Numbered from the stretch's first letter, positions 1 to 7,015 are shown. The stretch is 17,071 nt of DNA from CAYNNQ01 sp964398785 (GCA_964398785.1 CAYNNQ010000045.1:1-17071); one strand, 5' to 3'. Notes: a model not told the origin generated them from the letters alone. Numbers and translations: made by a program.

Positions 1-3
1 ATC

Positions 4-438
4 ATGCTGAAAATACTTTTTCTATGCACGGGCAACTCCTGCCGGAGCCAGATGGCCGAGGGCTGGGCCCGACATCTTAAAAGCAAGGAGATCGAGGCCT
101 ATTCCGCGGGGACCGCGCCCGGAGGCGTGGACCCCCTGGCGATAAAGGCCATGCTCGAGTCCGGAGTGGACATATCCGGACACAAGTCCAAATCCGTGGA
201 CGATCTGCCCCCGGACGTCCAATTCGACTATGTGATAACCTTGTGCGGAAGCGCCCGGGAAAACTGCCCCTTTTTCCCCGGAGCGGCCCGAAAAATCCAT
301 GCCGGGTTCGAGGACCCGCCGCTTCTGGCCCGGGAGGCCACGGACGAGGAAGAAGCCCTTCCATATTATAGGCGGATAAGGGACGAGATACGCGATTTCG
401 TGGCCGACCTGCCTACCTCCGCCGCCTGGGCTGAATAG
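4..438 (+). CDS. arsC: Thioredoxin-coupled arsenate reductase / low-molecular-weight phosphatase family (ArsC-like)
   Basis: A 144-residue cytosolic protein of the low-molecular-weight tyrosine phosphatase fold. The N-terminal P-loop CTGNSCRS (C8 to R14) is the CX5R anion-binding motif. Two further cysteines, C81 and C88, sit in the ITLCGSARENCPFFPG segment, matching the Cys10/Cys82/Cys89 relay of the thioredoxin-coupled ArsC enzymes that reduce arsenate to arsenite. Length is typical for the family. The ATG follows only three bases after the window edge, so the ribosome binding site and any upstream operon partners are not visible. A second homologue lies at 2548-3027. No ArsR, Acr3 or ArsB is present within the window, so a role in arsenate resistance is inferred from the cysteine pattern. 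A protein tyrosine phosphatase role is less likely because the redox cysteines are conserved. Confidence 0.9.
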   Translation: MLKILFLCTGNSCRSQMAEGWARHLKSKEIEAYSAGTAPGGVDPLAIKAMLESGVDISGHKSKSVDDLPPDVQFDYVITLCGSARENCPFFPGAARKIHAGFEDPPLLAREATDEEEALPYYRRIRDEIRDFVADLPTSAAWAE

Positions 439-444
439 TTTACG

Positions 445-470
445 ATCCGGAAATTCAAAAATTTCCGGAT
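445..470. terminator. Perfect 11-bp inverted repeat between convergent genes
   Basis: Arms ATCCGGAAATT (445-455) and AATTTCCGGAT (460-470) are separated by a 4-nt loop. It lies between the stop of the ArsC-like gene (+) and the stop of the ATP-grasp/methyltransferase gene (-). That position fits a bidirectional terminator, but neither side has a long T tract. The right arm plus six following bases recurs at 17046-17061 in opposite orientation, so it may instead be a copy of a dispersed repeat. Confidence 0.5.
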
Positions 471-484
471 GGAAACCGAATAAA

Positions 485-2095
485 TCAGCTACTCTTCCTG
501 CCTACAAGGATCATTCTCTTTGCCGACTGCTCAAAAGGCCTTAGATTTTCGTCATAGACCTCTTCCAACTTCAGCCCGGCCAGTCGGAAAAACAACCTGA
601 ACTGGGCCAGGGAATATAGATAAGCTCCGACAATAACAGTGGAATCTTTTCCCGAGCCGATTCTCATGGGAATATACATCTTTTCGCTCAATTCATCCCA
701 GTATTTCTGAAGCTCGCTGCCGTCTTCACCCTTTTTGGCCCGGGTGTTGGCCAGGGCATTGGCCCGGTTGGGAGCCTCAAGGACGAGGATGCCCCCGGGA
801 ACAAGAGCGCCCGCCATGCGTTTAAGGATGTCGAAATCGGTTTCGATGTCGAAATAGCCGATGCTGTTAAACCAGTTAAGGACCACGTCGAATTGCGGGG
901 GCATGTTTATTTCCCGCATATCCAGGACCCGGAAGTCCCCGGAAAGCCCGGCCTGACGGAAACGCTCCCCTGCTTTTTCAATAAAATTGGAATTTAAGTC
1001 GATTCCCGTGACTTTGTAGCCTTTTTCGGCCAGGTGGACACTGACTCCGGCGCTCCCGCAGGGGCAATCAAGCAATTCCGTCCCCCGGGAATGCTTCTCT
1101 ATGATTTTTAGGACAATCATGGCGTCGGCTTCGGCCTCTTCCTCGGATTTCAGCCATTGCTCATCCGGGATCTTTTTGAACCAGTCCTTGTCCGAACGCA
1201 TTTCGCGGGAGGAGAGGGCGACCAGCAGGTTCTGGGCGTCTTCCTCCATTGCCCGGATGATATTCAAATCTTCCGCGAGAATCTCCGGATTTTCATGGCA
1301 GAGAAAAATGGTGCCCGGGGCGGACAAAAGGTCAACCGTCCTTTTGAGGGTATCGGCACCGAGGCAGGAAAGCAGATTGCCGCTTCTGACCGAGGGCAGG
1401 GAGGCCAGGAGCGAGACCCCGGGCACGGATTCAATATCGCCCTCGCGGGAGGAAATGAGGATTTTAATGAAAAAATGCTTACGCAAAGAGTACGGCTTAT
1501 TCATCCTCGCTTTAAAAGTTTCCGGCTCGAGATAGGACTCCAGACTGAGTTCGAGTTGGGTATAGCCCAGGCTTTCCCGGAGCAGCTCCTGGGGATATCC
1601 GGCACCCATGGGCCGGGCTCCGCATTCTATGAGTACCGGGCCGTCCTCCGTGAGCATGACCTCCATATGCGCCGGCCCCTGCTNNNNNNNNNNNNNNNNN
1701 NNNNNNNNNNNNNNNNNNNNNNNNNNNNNNNNNNNNNNNNNNNNNNNNNNNNNNNNNNNNNNNNNNNNNNNNNNNNNNNNNNNTCCGAATTTGGCTGCGA
1801 GTGCGTCCGCAAGCTCGACTCCGGTTTCACAGCCGGGCAAAACCGCCACCGGGTTATATTCCTCCAGCTCACGGATGAGTAGGTCCATATCCTTGCATCC
1901 GTTGACAAGGGCCGCGTACCGCTGCCCCGTCTCCGCAATGGCCGCATCGGCCATATCGGATATTTCCACGTTTTCTGTCCTTGGAAAGGATCTGACATGC
2001 ACGGCGGGGATCTTTCTTTCCTCAAGAAGATCTATGTAAAATTTACCGGTTGAATACCCGTCCACGATTATTACGTGGCCTTCGTTTTTTTCCAT
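485..2095 (-). CDS. ATP-grasp ligase fused to a class I SAM-dependent methyltransferase (interrupted by an assembly gap)
   Basis: The start is an ATG at 2095 preceded by a strong purine-rich site (AGGGGAGG). Residues 1-104 form the N-terminal ATP-grasp pre-domain, with VIIVDGYSTG at the start and AVLPGCETGVELADALA near residues 83-99. The next 34 codons are N. After the gap, residues about 143-169 (HMEVMLTEDGP..IECGARPMGAG) are the C-terminal ATP-grasp strand carrying the Glu and Arg that bind Mg-ATP. From about residue 305 a Rossmann methyltransferase begins, with motif I LLDCPCGSAGVSVHLA (341-356) and the acidic GIDLN. ATP-grasp enzymes of this type join a carboxylate to an amine; the methyltransferase would modify the same substrate. 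The substrate is unknown. The gap hides most of the ATP-binding core and its true length is unknown, so a frame break or two separate genes cannot be excluded. Confidence 0.78.
   Translation of the reverse strand: MEKNEGHVIIVDGYSTGKFYIDLLEERKIPAVHVRSFPRTENVEISDMADAAIAETGQRYAALVNGCKDMDLLIRELEEYNPVAVLPGCETGVELADALAAKFGXXXXXXXXXXXXXXXXXXXXXXXXXXXXXXXXXXQGPAHMEVMLTEDGPVLIECGARPMGAGYPQELLRESLGYTQLELSLESYLEPETFKARMNKPYSLRKHFFIKILISSREGDIESVPGVSLLASLPSVRSGNLLSCLGADTLKRTVDLLSAPGTIFLCHENPEILAEDLNIIRAMEEDAQNLLVALSSREMRSDKDWFKKIPDEQWLKSEEEAEADAMIVLKIIEKHSRGTELLDCPCGSAGVSVHLAEKGYKVTGIDLNSNFIEKAGERFRQAGLSGDFRVLDMREINMPPQFDVVLNWFNSIGYFDIETDFDILKRMAGALVPGGILVLEAPNRANALANTRAKKGEDGSELQKYWDELSEKMYIPMRIGSGKDSTVIVGAYLYSLAQFRLFFRLAGLKLEEVYDENLRPFEQSAKRMILVGRKSS
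1684..1783. other. Assembly gap (100 N)
   Basis: Exactly 100 undetermined bases, the usual placeholder for a scaffold gap of unknown size. It falls in the ATP-binding core of the ATP-grasp domain. A typical domain needs more residues than the 34 codons this placeholder allows, so the real gap is probably longer. Confidence 0.97.
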
Positions 2096-2547
2096 AACCT
2101 CCCCTCCCCCTTTTCTTTAAGTGGAAAACCATTTTTCAGCTCTTGGATTCAACAAATAAATTATACTTTATTGTCAAATTACCTTCGCCCCATTAAAAAG
2201 TAAAGGCGGCTTTAATAAAAATCAACTTGGAAGCATAAAAAGCGCATTCTTTTCCTTCCTGTAACCCGAAGGAGATTTTCTTGTAATCATTCCGGCCTAC
2301 ATTGCCGCCAATCTATAAATCCGGATAATTTTCGTGCGCAAATTCAAAAACCTACGGATATAGAAGTATCGGGTTCCGGGGTCGGAAAAAGATCAGGGAG
2401 GAGGCAAGGAAAAAGGGGTCCCCATATAAATCTGTGCAAAATATTGTTGCCAGGAACCTACAAGTAATAATTGATGCGCTGATGCTCCTTAAATCCGGTT
2501 TATAGGAAAATAATTTGGCGAACAAATACACAAAAAGGAGTACGGCA
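2096..2547. other. Intergenic region with a dispersed-repeat copy and a short open tail lacking a start codon
   Basis: About 450 bases divide the divergent ATP-grasp fusion (-) and second ArsC (+). The first 200 bases are AT-rich and should hold the divergent promoters; no convincing -35/-10 pair stands out. From about 2322 to the TAG at 2503-2505 one plus frame is open without an ATG and reads as a basic helical tail (RKKIREEARKKGSPY, then KSVQNIVARNLQ). Its middle coincides with the 26-bp repeat at 2428-2453. This may be the remnant of a lost small gene. No RNA gene was recognised. Confidence 0.5.
2428..2453 (+). repeat. 26-bp dispersed repeat, copy 1
   Basis: This stretch starts with AAATCTGTGCAAAA and matches the reverse complement of 12172-12197 at 24 of 26 positions by direct reading. 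The 14-base core also occurs at 11953-11966. In this copy the repeat lies in an open frame reading KSVQNIVA. Confidence 0.8.
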
Positions 2548-3027
2548 ATGGAAAGAATTCTGTTTATCTGTGTCCACAACAGCGCTCGCAGCCAAATCGC
2601 TGAAGCTTACCTCAAGCAGCTTGGCGGGGATGAATTCCAGGTGGAAAGCGCCGGATTCCAGCCGACAACGATCAACCCTCTTGTTGTTGAGGTAATGCGG
2701 GAAGAAGGCTTAGATCTGTCCGGCAAGTCCACACAGTCCGCGTTTGAATTATTCAAAAAGGGCCGGACTTTCACTTACGCCGTCACGGTCTGTGACGAAT
2801 CCGTGGAAGAAAAGTGCCCGATTTTTCCGGGCATGACTCACCGGCTGCACCTGCCCTTTGCCGATCCGGCCAAAGTGGAAGGAACTGAAGAGGAAAAGCT
2901 ATCCCGGTTCAGAAGTATTCGTGACCAAATTAAAGGTGTGATGCAGGAATTCATTGACTGGGTAAGCACCGGGCACAAAAAGAAACCCGGGGATTTTTGG
3001 GAGACAAAAGACATAAAAAGTGAATAG
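2548..3027 (+). CDS. arsC: Second thioredoxin-coupled arsenate reductase homologue (ArsC-like)
   Basis: A 159-residue protein of the low-molecular-weight phosphatase fold. The P-loop is CVHNSARSQ with C8 and R14, and the redox pair C82 and C90 lies in VTVCDESVEEKCPIFPG. This matches the three-cysteine relay of thioredoxin-dependent arsenate reductases. The ATG at 2548 is chosen over an upstream in-frame ATG at 2515 because AAAGGAG ends seven bases before it and the family motif starts right after the methionine. Compared with the first homologue (4-438) it has CVHNSAR in place of CTGNSCR and a longer C-terminal tail (about residues 144-159). It stands alone with no arsenic regulator or pump beside it. 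It converges on the flavoprotein gene at 3137-3739. Confidence 0.92.
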   Translation: MERILFICVHNSARSQIAEAYLKQLGGDEFQVESAGFQPTTINPLVVEVMREEGLDLSGKSTQSAFELFKKGRTFTYAVTVCDESVEEKCPIFPGMTHRLHLPFADPAKVEGTEEEKLSRFRSIRDQIKGVMQEFIDWVSTGHKKKPGDFWETKDIKSE

Positions 3028-3076
3028 AATTTTGTCCAAAAATTAAAGTGGATCGCCATACCGCAAACCCTGGCCA

Positions 3077-3117
3077 TTTCCGGAACAGATCCCGGTTTAC
3101 GAGATCCGTTCCGGAAA
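3077..3117. terminator. Large hairpin between convergent arsC and flavoprotein genes
   Basis: Arms of 15 bases (3077-3091 and 3103-3117) pair with one mismatch around an 11-base loop; the outer part is TTTCCGGAAC / GTTCCGGAAA. It sits between the stop of the + strand ArsC gene and the stop of the - strand flavoprotein gene, the expected place for a shared terminator. No run of T follows on either strand, so a purely Rho-independent mechanism is not certain. Confidence 0.6.
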
Positions 3118-3136
3118 AATTACGCGATAGAACAGA

Positions 3137-3739
3137 CTATTTTACACTGATATTCTCTTTTCGGGCCAGCTCCAGGGCTTTTAGCAGGTAAGCTATCTGA
3201 GACCCCAAATTCTGCATATTCTGCATGCCCTCCTTGTCCTGGACGGATTCTCCCGGAGCATGGCCGTACCCCATATTCCAGTATTTGGATCCGGGCATAA
3301 ACATCTCTGACATCTGAAAGGGTTTGAGAATCGAATCCAATACATGAGATCCACCGCCGCGGCGTGCGGCCACGACTCCGGCACCGACCTTACCCCGGAA
3401 AAGGCCGCCGTTTTGCAGGGCCACAAAACAGCATCGATCGAGCAGGGCCTTGCTCTCGGGAGAAAGGTCCGCAAAATAAGTGGGGGAACCCACGACAATC
3501 CCATCCGCCTCGATCATCTTTTCCAGATATTCATTGAGTTTGTCCTTGGTTATCGCGCAACGCTTGTCCTGATTATCCCTACACTCCATACAAGCGGTAC
3601 ATCCCTGTAGAGGCCTGCCTCCGACCTGCACAAACTCGGTTTCTATGTTGTTTGCCTGCACCGAATCCAGGACAGCCTGCAGGAGATGAGCGGTATTGCC
3701 CTCTTTTCTGGGACTTCCGTTAAAAGCCACGACTTTCAT
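3137..3739 (-). CDS. Iron-sulfur-flavoprotein-like NAD(P)H/FMN oxidoreductase
   Basis: A 200-residue flavodoxin-fold protein. Residues 1-16 (MKVVAFNGSPRKEGNT) form the FMN phosphate-binding loop of the NADPH-dependent FMN reductase family. At residues 47-61 the sequence has C-x2-C-x2-C-x7-C (C47, C50, C53, C61), the compact cysteine motif that binds a 4Fe-4S cluster in iron-sulfur flavoproteins (Isf). GSPTYFADLSPESKALLDR (about 85-103) is the conserved second flavin-binding region. Such proteins move electrons in anaerobes, often between ferredoxin and other acceptors, and some help remove oxygen or peroxide. The ATG has GGAGG eight bases upstream and a good promoter is visible further upstream. 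The partner is unknown. A plain NAD(P)H quinone or azo reductase is an alternative, but would not need the cysteine cluster. Confidence 0.85.
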   Translation of the reverse strand: MKVVAFNGSPRKEGNTAHLLQAVLDSVQANNIETEFVQVGGRPLQGCTACMECRDNQDKRCAITKDKLNEYLEKMIEADGIVVGSPTYFADLSPESKALLDRCCFVALQNGGLFRGKVGAGVVAARRGGGSHVLDSILKPFQMSEMFMPGSKYWNMGYGHAPGESVQDKEGMQNMQNLGSQIAYLLKALELARKENISVK

Positions 3740-3795
3740 AATAAACCTCCGTTTTGCATTCCCGAAAATCTCGGATTGCCTTTTTTATCACATTT

Positions 3796-3825
3796 ATTAT
3801 TGTTTCCTTAGTTGGAATTTGTCAA
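3796..3825 (-). promoter_or_regulatory. Candidate sigma-70 promoter of the flavoprotein gene
   Basis: On the minus strand a perfect TTGACA (3825-3820) is followed after 18 bases by AATAAT (3801-3796), a 5 of 6 match to the -10 consensus. It lies about 57 bases upstream of the flavoprotein ATG, leaving a short leader that contains the GGAGG site. Confidence 0.6.
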
Positions 3826-3855
3826 TAGCGGAAACTACAGGCAGCCCTTCGGCTC

Positions 3856-3886
3856 GGATTTACCGTAGACAAAAAACGGCAAATCC
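3856..3886. promoter_or_regulatory. Hairpin in the leader of the glutamine amidotransferase gene
   Basis: Arms of 11 bases (3856-3866 and 3876-3886) pair with one mismatch around a 9-base loop: GGATTTACCGT and ACGGCAAATCC. It lies 38 bases before the amidotransferase ATG and upstream of the divergent flavoprotein promoter. No T run follows. It could be a leader structure or an operator; nothing decides between them. Confidence 0.35.
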
Positions 3887-3923
3887 ACTGACCAATATGA
3901 TTATGCCCGCACAAGGTTAAATT

Positions 3924-4499
3924 ATGCGCGCACACTATCTGCAACATGTACCCTTTGAGGGCCTGGGCAGTATCGAGCTCTGGCTGGAAAATGCCGGCTA
4001 TGAAATAAGCGGGACCCGCTTTTTTGACTCCCCGCTTTTGCCCGAGGCGGAGGACGTGGATTTTCTCATTATAATGGGCGGTCCCATGAGCGCCAACGAC
4101 GAACAAAGACACCCCTGGCTGAAGGAAGAAAAAGAATTCATCAAAAAAATTATACAAGCGGGAAGGCCCACGCTGGGTGTCTGCCTGGGGGCGCAGCTCA
4201 TAGCGTGCTCCCTGGGAGGCGAGGTATTTCCGGCACCGGAAAAGGAAATCGGATGGTTCCCGGTCCGGGCGGCCGGTTCACGGAAAAACAAGAATGTTTT
4301 CCGCTTTCCCGAAGAAATCAAAGTGCTTCACTGGCACGGAGAGACTTTCACTCTGCCCGAAAATGCGGTTCGCTTGGCCAAAAGTTCTGTCTGCGGGAAT
4401 CAGGCCTTTCAAATCGGCACTCGCACAATAGGACTCCAGTTCCATATGGAAGCCACGCCTTTTTCCACTCGAGCCATGGTGGAAAACTGCCGGGAATAA
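3924..4499 (+). CDS. Class I glutamine amidotransferase (GMP synthase-like), cut short by an in-frame stop
   Basis: A 191-residue GATase1 domain. The nucleophile elbow is GVCLGAQLIA with C87, the catalytic His and Glu are in LQFHMEATP (H174, E176), and IIMGGPMSAND (49-59) and LHWHGETF (135-142) are typical of the stand-alone GMP-synthase-like amidotransferases. These hydrolyse glutamine to supply ammonia to an unknown acceptor. The ATG has AAGG seven bases upstream. The reading frame ends at TAA 4497-4499 in VENCRE, but the same frame continues open for 41 codons to TAG 4623-4625 with protein-like content. The full-length family fold includes this tail, so the product is probably missing its last helix. 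All catalytic residues are present before the stop, so activity is possible. Confidence 0.82.
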   Translation: MRAHYLQHVPFEGLGSIELWLENAGYEISGTRFFDSPLLPEAEDVDFLIIMGGPMSANDEQRHPWLKEEKEFIKKIIQAGRPTLGVCLGAQLIACSLGGEVFPAPEKEIGWFPVRAAGSRKNKNVFRFPEEIKVLHWHGETFTLPENAVRLAKSSVCGNQAFQIGTRTIGLQFHMEATPFSTRAMVENCRE

Positions 4500-4625
4500 T
4501 TGACAGGGGGCGACTACGTACAGTCGGAACAAGAGATCCTGTCTCCGGCTGAAAAACGCTATGAGGCAATAAACGGCCTGATGGAAAGCATCCTTGAATA
4601 CTTACTGGATAAAGACACTCGCTAG
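4500..4625 (+). pseudogene. Severed C-terminal tail of the glutamine amidotransferase
   Basis: Directly after the TAA at 4497-4499 the same frame reads DYVQSEQEILSPAEKRYEAI, then NGLMESILEYLL, and stops at TAG 4623-4625. Its position and content (tyrosine-glutamine turn, then an amphipathic final helix) are those of the C-terminus of GMP-synthase-like amidotransferases. One substitution, GAA to TAA, would explain it. There is no start codon or ribosome binding site of its own. Confidence 0.7.
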
Positions 4626-4657
4626 AAGATTTGATTCACTTAGTTACAACAAAGTAA

Positions 4658-4969
4658 AAAAACAACCCTTTTAAAAAACGGTTTTGTGCAAACATCGACA
4701 AAAAAGTCGCCGCTTCCGGGACCCTTTTAAGCCAGACCAAAAAGGCGGGGATAGACAACAACCATATCATTCTGGAAATACTTGAATCCATGGCCGCCAG
4801 CACCGAGGCCTTGTTGCAATTCATTTCCTTTTACAAAAGCAAGGCGCTGGCAAAAGCATGCTTAATCGCATATCCAGCGCCTCTCCATTTTCGGCAACAG
4901 CAATTGGGTAAGGGAAATCCGAGGCAAACAATTCCCGTATCCTTGAAAAAGTCTGCCCTCGGACAATAA
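4658..4969 (+). pseudogene. Eroded coding sequence of unknown function
   Basis: A 103-codon open frame between TAA 4655-4657 and TAA 4967-4969 with no start codon at its head; the first ATG is at 4790. Residues from about 4682 read like a genuine helical protein (ANIDKKVAASGTLLSQTKKA, then HIILEILESMAASTEALLQF). After about 4845 the coding character passes to other frames (GKSMLNRISSAS in one, RLSIFGNSNWVREIRGKQ in another), as expected after one or more frameshifts. I do not recognise the family. The stretch 4626-5073 otherwise holds only the hairpin and leader features listed separately. Confidence 0.4.
4845..4885. repeat. Perfect 9-bp inverted repeat
   Basis: AGGCGCTGG and CCAGCGCCT flank a 23-base spacer inside the eroded coding region. 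It could be a weak terminator for the amidotransferase transcript, although no T run follows; it may also be chance. Confidence 0.3.
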
Positions 4970-4995
4970 GTTCATGTTGATTTGGGGAAAAATTA

Positions 4996-5013
4996 TAGAT
5001 AATTTAATATCTA
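4996..5013. promoter_or_regulatory. Small AT-rich inverted repeat upstream of the metallophosphoesterase
   Basis: TAGATA and TATCTA are separated by ATTTAA, about 60 bases before the phosphoesterase ATG and just after TTGATT at 4979-4984. It may be an operator or part of a promoter. Evidence is weak. Confidence 0.2.
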
Positions 5014-5073
5014 TTAATGCTCAAAACCTCTTCAACCAGTGCCTCGAAGCCCTCGAACAAACAGGAGTTTGCC

Positions 5074-6039
5074 ATGTCCGAACTAACCAGAAGGGAATTT
5101 TTAAGGTATGCGGCCTACGGATCGGTTTTGGCCGGAGGGGGGCTGCTCGCATCCTGCACCGCCATGGGCGAGAAGCTCCCGGCCGGGTTTGCCGGGGGGA
5201 GCGGGGAAAAGCCCCTGGCCGTTTGCATCAGCGATTTTCATATCGGGGAGAAGTACGGCGGAATAAGTCGTACTCCCGGGCATCCGGACAAATATATCCG
5301 CCTGAATCCGTCCGATCCGAAAACACCTTACGTACGAAGCGAATTCATCGACCTCCTTAAATACTGCAAAAGCCTGAAGCAGAAGCACGGCAAGACCAAA
5401 TACCTGATTATCCTCGGGGACATGTGGGACATGGCCATGAACAATCAGGAAAGCACCTTTACCCTGTCCTCGGTGGTCTTCCGTCAGCTGAAAGACCTAA
5501 AGCAGGGCCTGGGGATAGGGGATCTGTTCGAGGAAGTCATTTACGTTCCCGGCAATCACGATCACCATTTCTGGGAGATGACCCAGGAGAGGTACTGGGT
5601 CACCGGACGCCTGGAAAAAGGCCTTGCTCCCCTGGAGATGCCCCGCGTTGTCTCCTTTACCCTGGACGCCTCGAGCGGGGAAATCCGTCCTGACCCAGCC
5701 GCGGAAAAATCCAGGATTCCGCTGCAAAATCTGGCCTCGCCCCTGCTCGGACTGGATGCGTCCACTCCGGTGCACATAGCCTATCCGCATATTTTCCTGA
5801 AAAAAGGACCGGGCGATTACGCCCTCATGACCCACGGGCACCTGTTCGAGCCGGACTGGAACATGGTCACCATCATGTTCGGGGATCTGATGCGCCAAAA
5901 CGGCATTCCGCTGACCATCCGCAATATCGAGATGTTCAACGCCATCACCACCGACCTGCACAGCTACGCCCTGGGACAGACCCCGCCCTATGAATTCTGG
6001 GAAAAAATATACGACCTGCATTTCAACAACAAGGCCCCG
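5074..6039 (+). CDS. Tat-exported lipoprotein metallophosphoesterase (3' end lost in assembly gap)
   Basis: The start is ATG 5074, with AGGAG six bases upstream, preferred to an upstream in-frame ATG at 5017. The N-terminus MSELTRREFLRYAAYGSVLAGGG is a twin-arginine signal (TRREFL), and LLASC forms a lipobox with the lipidated cysteine near residue 27. The protein would thus be folded with its metals in the cytoplasm, exported and anchored in a membrane. The calcineurin-like motifs follow in order: ISDFHIG (D-x-H), ILGDMWDMAMNN (GD-x2-D), VPGNHDHHFW (GNHD) and MTHGHLFEPDW (the late histidines). These bind the two-metal centre. 322 codons are visible, in frame to the first N. The substrate is unknown; similarity to UDP-diacylglucosamine hydrolases is limited to the general fold. 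Confidence 0.87.
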
Positions 6040-6139
6040 NNNNNNNNNNNNNNNNNNNNNNNNNNNNNNNNNNNNNNNNNNNNNNNNNNNNNNNNNNNNN
6101 NNNNNNNNNNNNNNNNNNNNNNNNNNNNNNNNNNNNNNN
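6040..6139. other. Assembly gap (100 N)
   Basis: Exactly 100 undetermined bases where two convergent genes meet, the phosphoesterase (+) and the AraC regulator (-). Both stop codons are hidden. A convergent junction often carries a strong hairpin, which may be why assembly broke here. Confidence 0.97.
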
Positions 6140-6961
6140 ATTTTGCTTCCGGTACCTTCCCGGGGAAACTCCAACCGCTTTCTTGAAGATCCGGGTAAAA
6201 TGGCTCTGGTCGAAAAAGCCGAGGATCGCGGCTATATCCACGATATCGCCCGGTCTAGACAACATTTCCTTGGCTTTGGCCACCCGGAAGTCCATCAGGT
6301 ATTCATGCGGGGTTATGCCCAGATACCGCTTGAATTCCCGCTGAAAGTGATACGGGCTCAGGCACGCTACCTCAGCCAGTTCATCCAGGGAGATATTGCC
6401 CCCGAACCGGTCGCGCATATACTCGCAGGCCCTTTCAATCGCCCATTTGCCCTGCCCTGCGTGCGAATCACGCGGCGGAGCCTTGGACAACCGAACACAC
6501 ATCCCGGAAAGAAAGGAACAGATCCGGGTTTGCACTTGAATATCCGAATCCGGCCTGCGGATGGTTTCAAACAGGCGATGAAATTTTTCCGCAAGCTCCC
6601 TGTCCCGGCACCGGCAACGGGGGAAAAAGGGCATCTCCTCGCTCCGGCCGGAAATTTGAGAGGCGGAAATCCGCATATATCCGGAGGGCAGGCTCAATAT
6701 TCGATATGAATGCCCGGCCGGTCCGCCTGAAGCACAGGAATGAACCCAACCGGGGTTTATAATGAACATTTCTCCGGAGAGTACCCGGATCAGATCTTCC
6801 CCGACCTGGAGCAACCTCTCCCCGCTGTCCACCAGGCCGATGATAAAGGTCTTGTGAATATGGCGGCGGAAGTCGTTTCTGATTCCCCGACCGGTTATCG
6901 CTTCCGCACCGGGCAAAAGCGGCACCGGAATGATTCTAATGTCTTCCCTGTCTATTTTCAT
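6140..6961 (-). CDS. AraC/XylS-family transcriptional regulator with N-terminal cupin (3' end in gap)
   Basis: 274 residues are visible from the ATG at 6961. The N-terminal half is the AraC-type cupin sensor (RHIHKTFIIGLVDSGERLL, GEMFIINPGWVHSC). The C-terminal 100 residues hold two helix-turn-helix units: ISLDELAEVACLSPYHFQREF and VDIAAILGFFDQSHFTRIFK, followed by the family signature VGVSPGRYRKQ. Only a few C-terminal residues can be missing, since the domain normally ends just after this signature. The start is uncertain: an in-frame GTG at 7009 lies directly against AGGAGG at the end of the cupin gene, too close for normal initiation, while the ATG at 6961 has only a weak GGGA upstream. 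The gene follows the cupin gene closely and is probably co-transcribed. The ligand is unknown. Confidence 0.85.
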
Positions 6962-7015
6962 TTTTGAAATCCCAAAACAAAAAGCCGCCACGGTGATCCG
7001 GATCAGCACCTCCTC

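Noticed and set aside
2271..2318. Short frame reading GDFLVIIPAYIAANL, like the start of a family 2 glycosyltransferase
   Set aside because: Only about 15 residues, bounded by stops on both sides; too short to separate from chance.
4978..5013. Sigma-70 promoter before the phosphoesterase (TTGATT with TAATTT)
   Set aside because: Both elements match poorly and AT-richness offers many equal alternatives; only the inverted repeat was kept.
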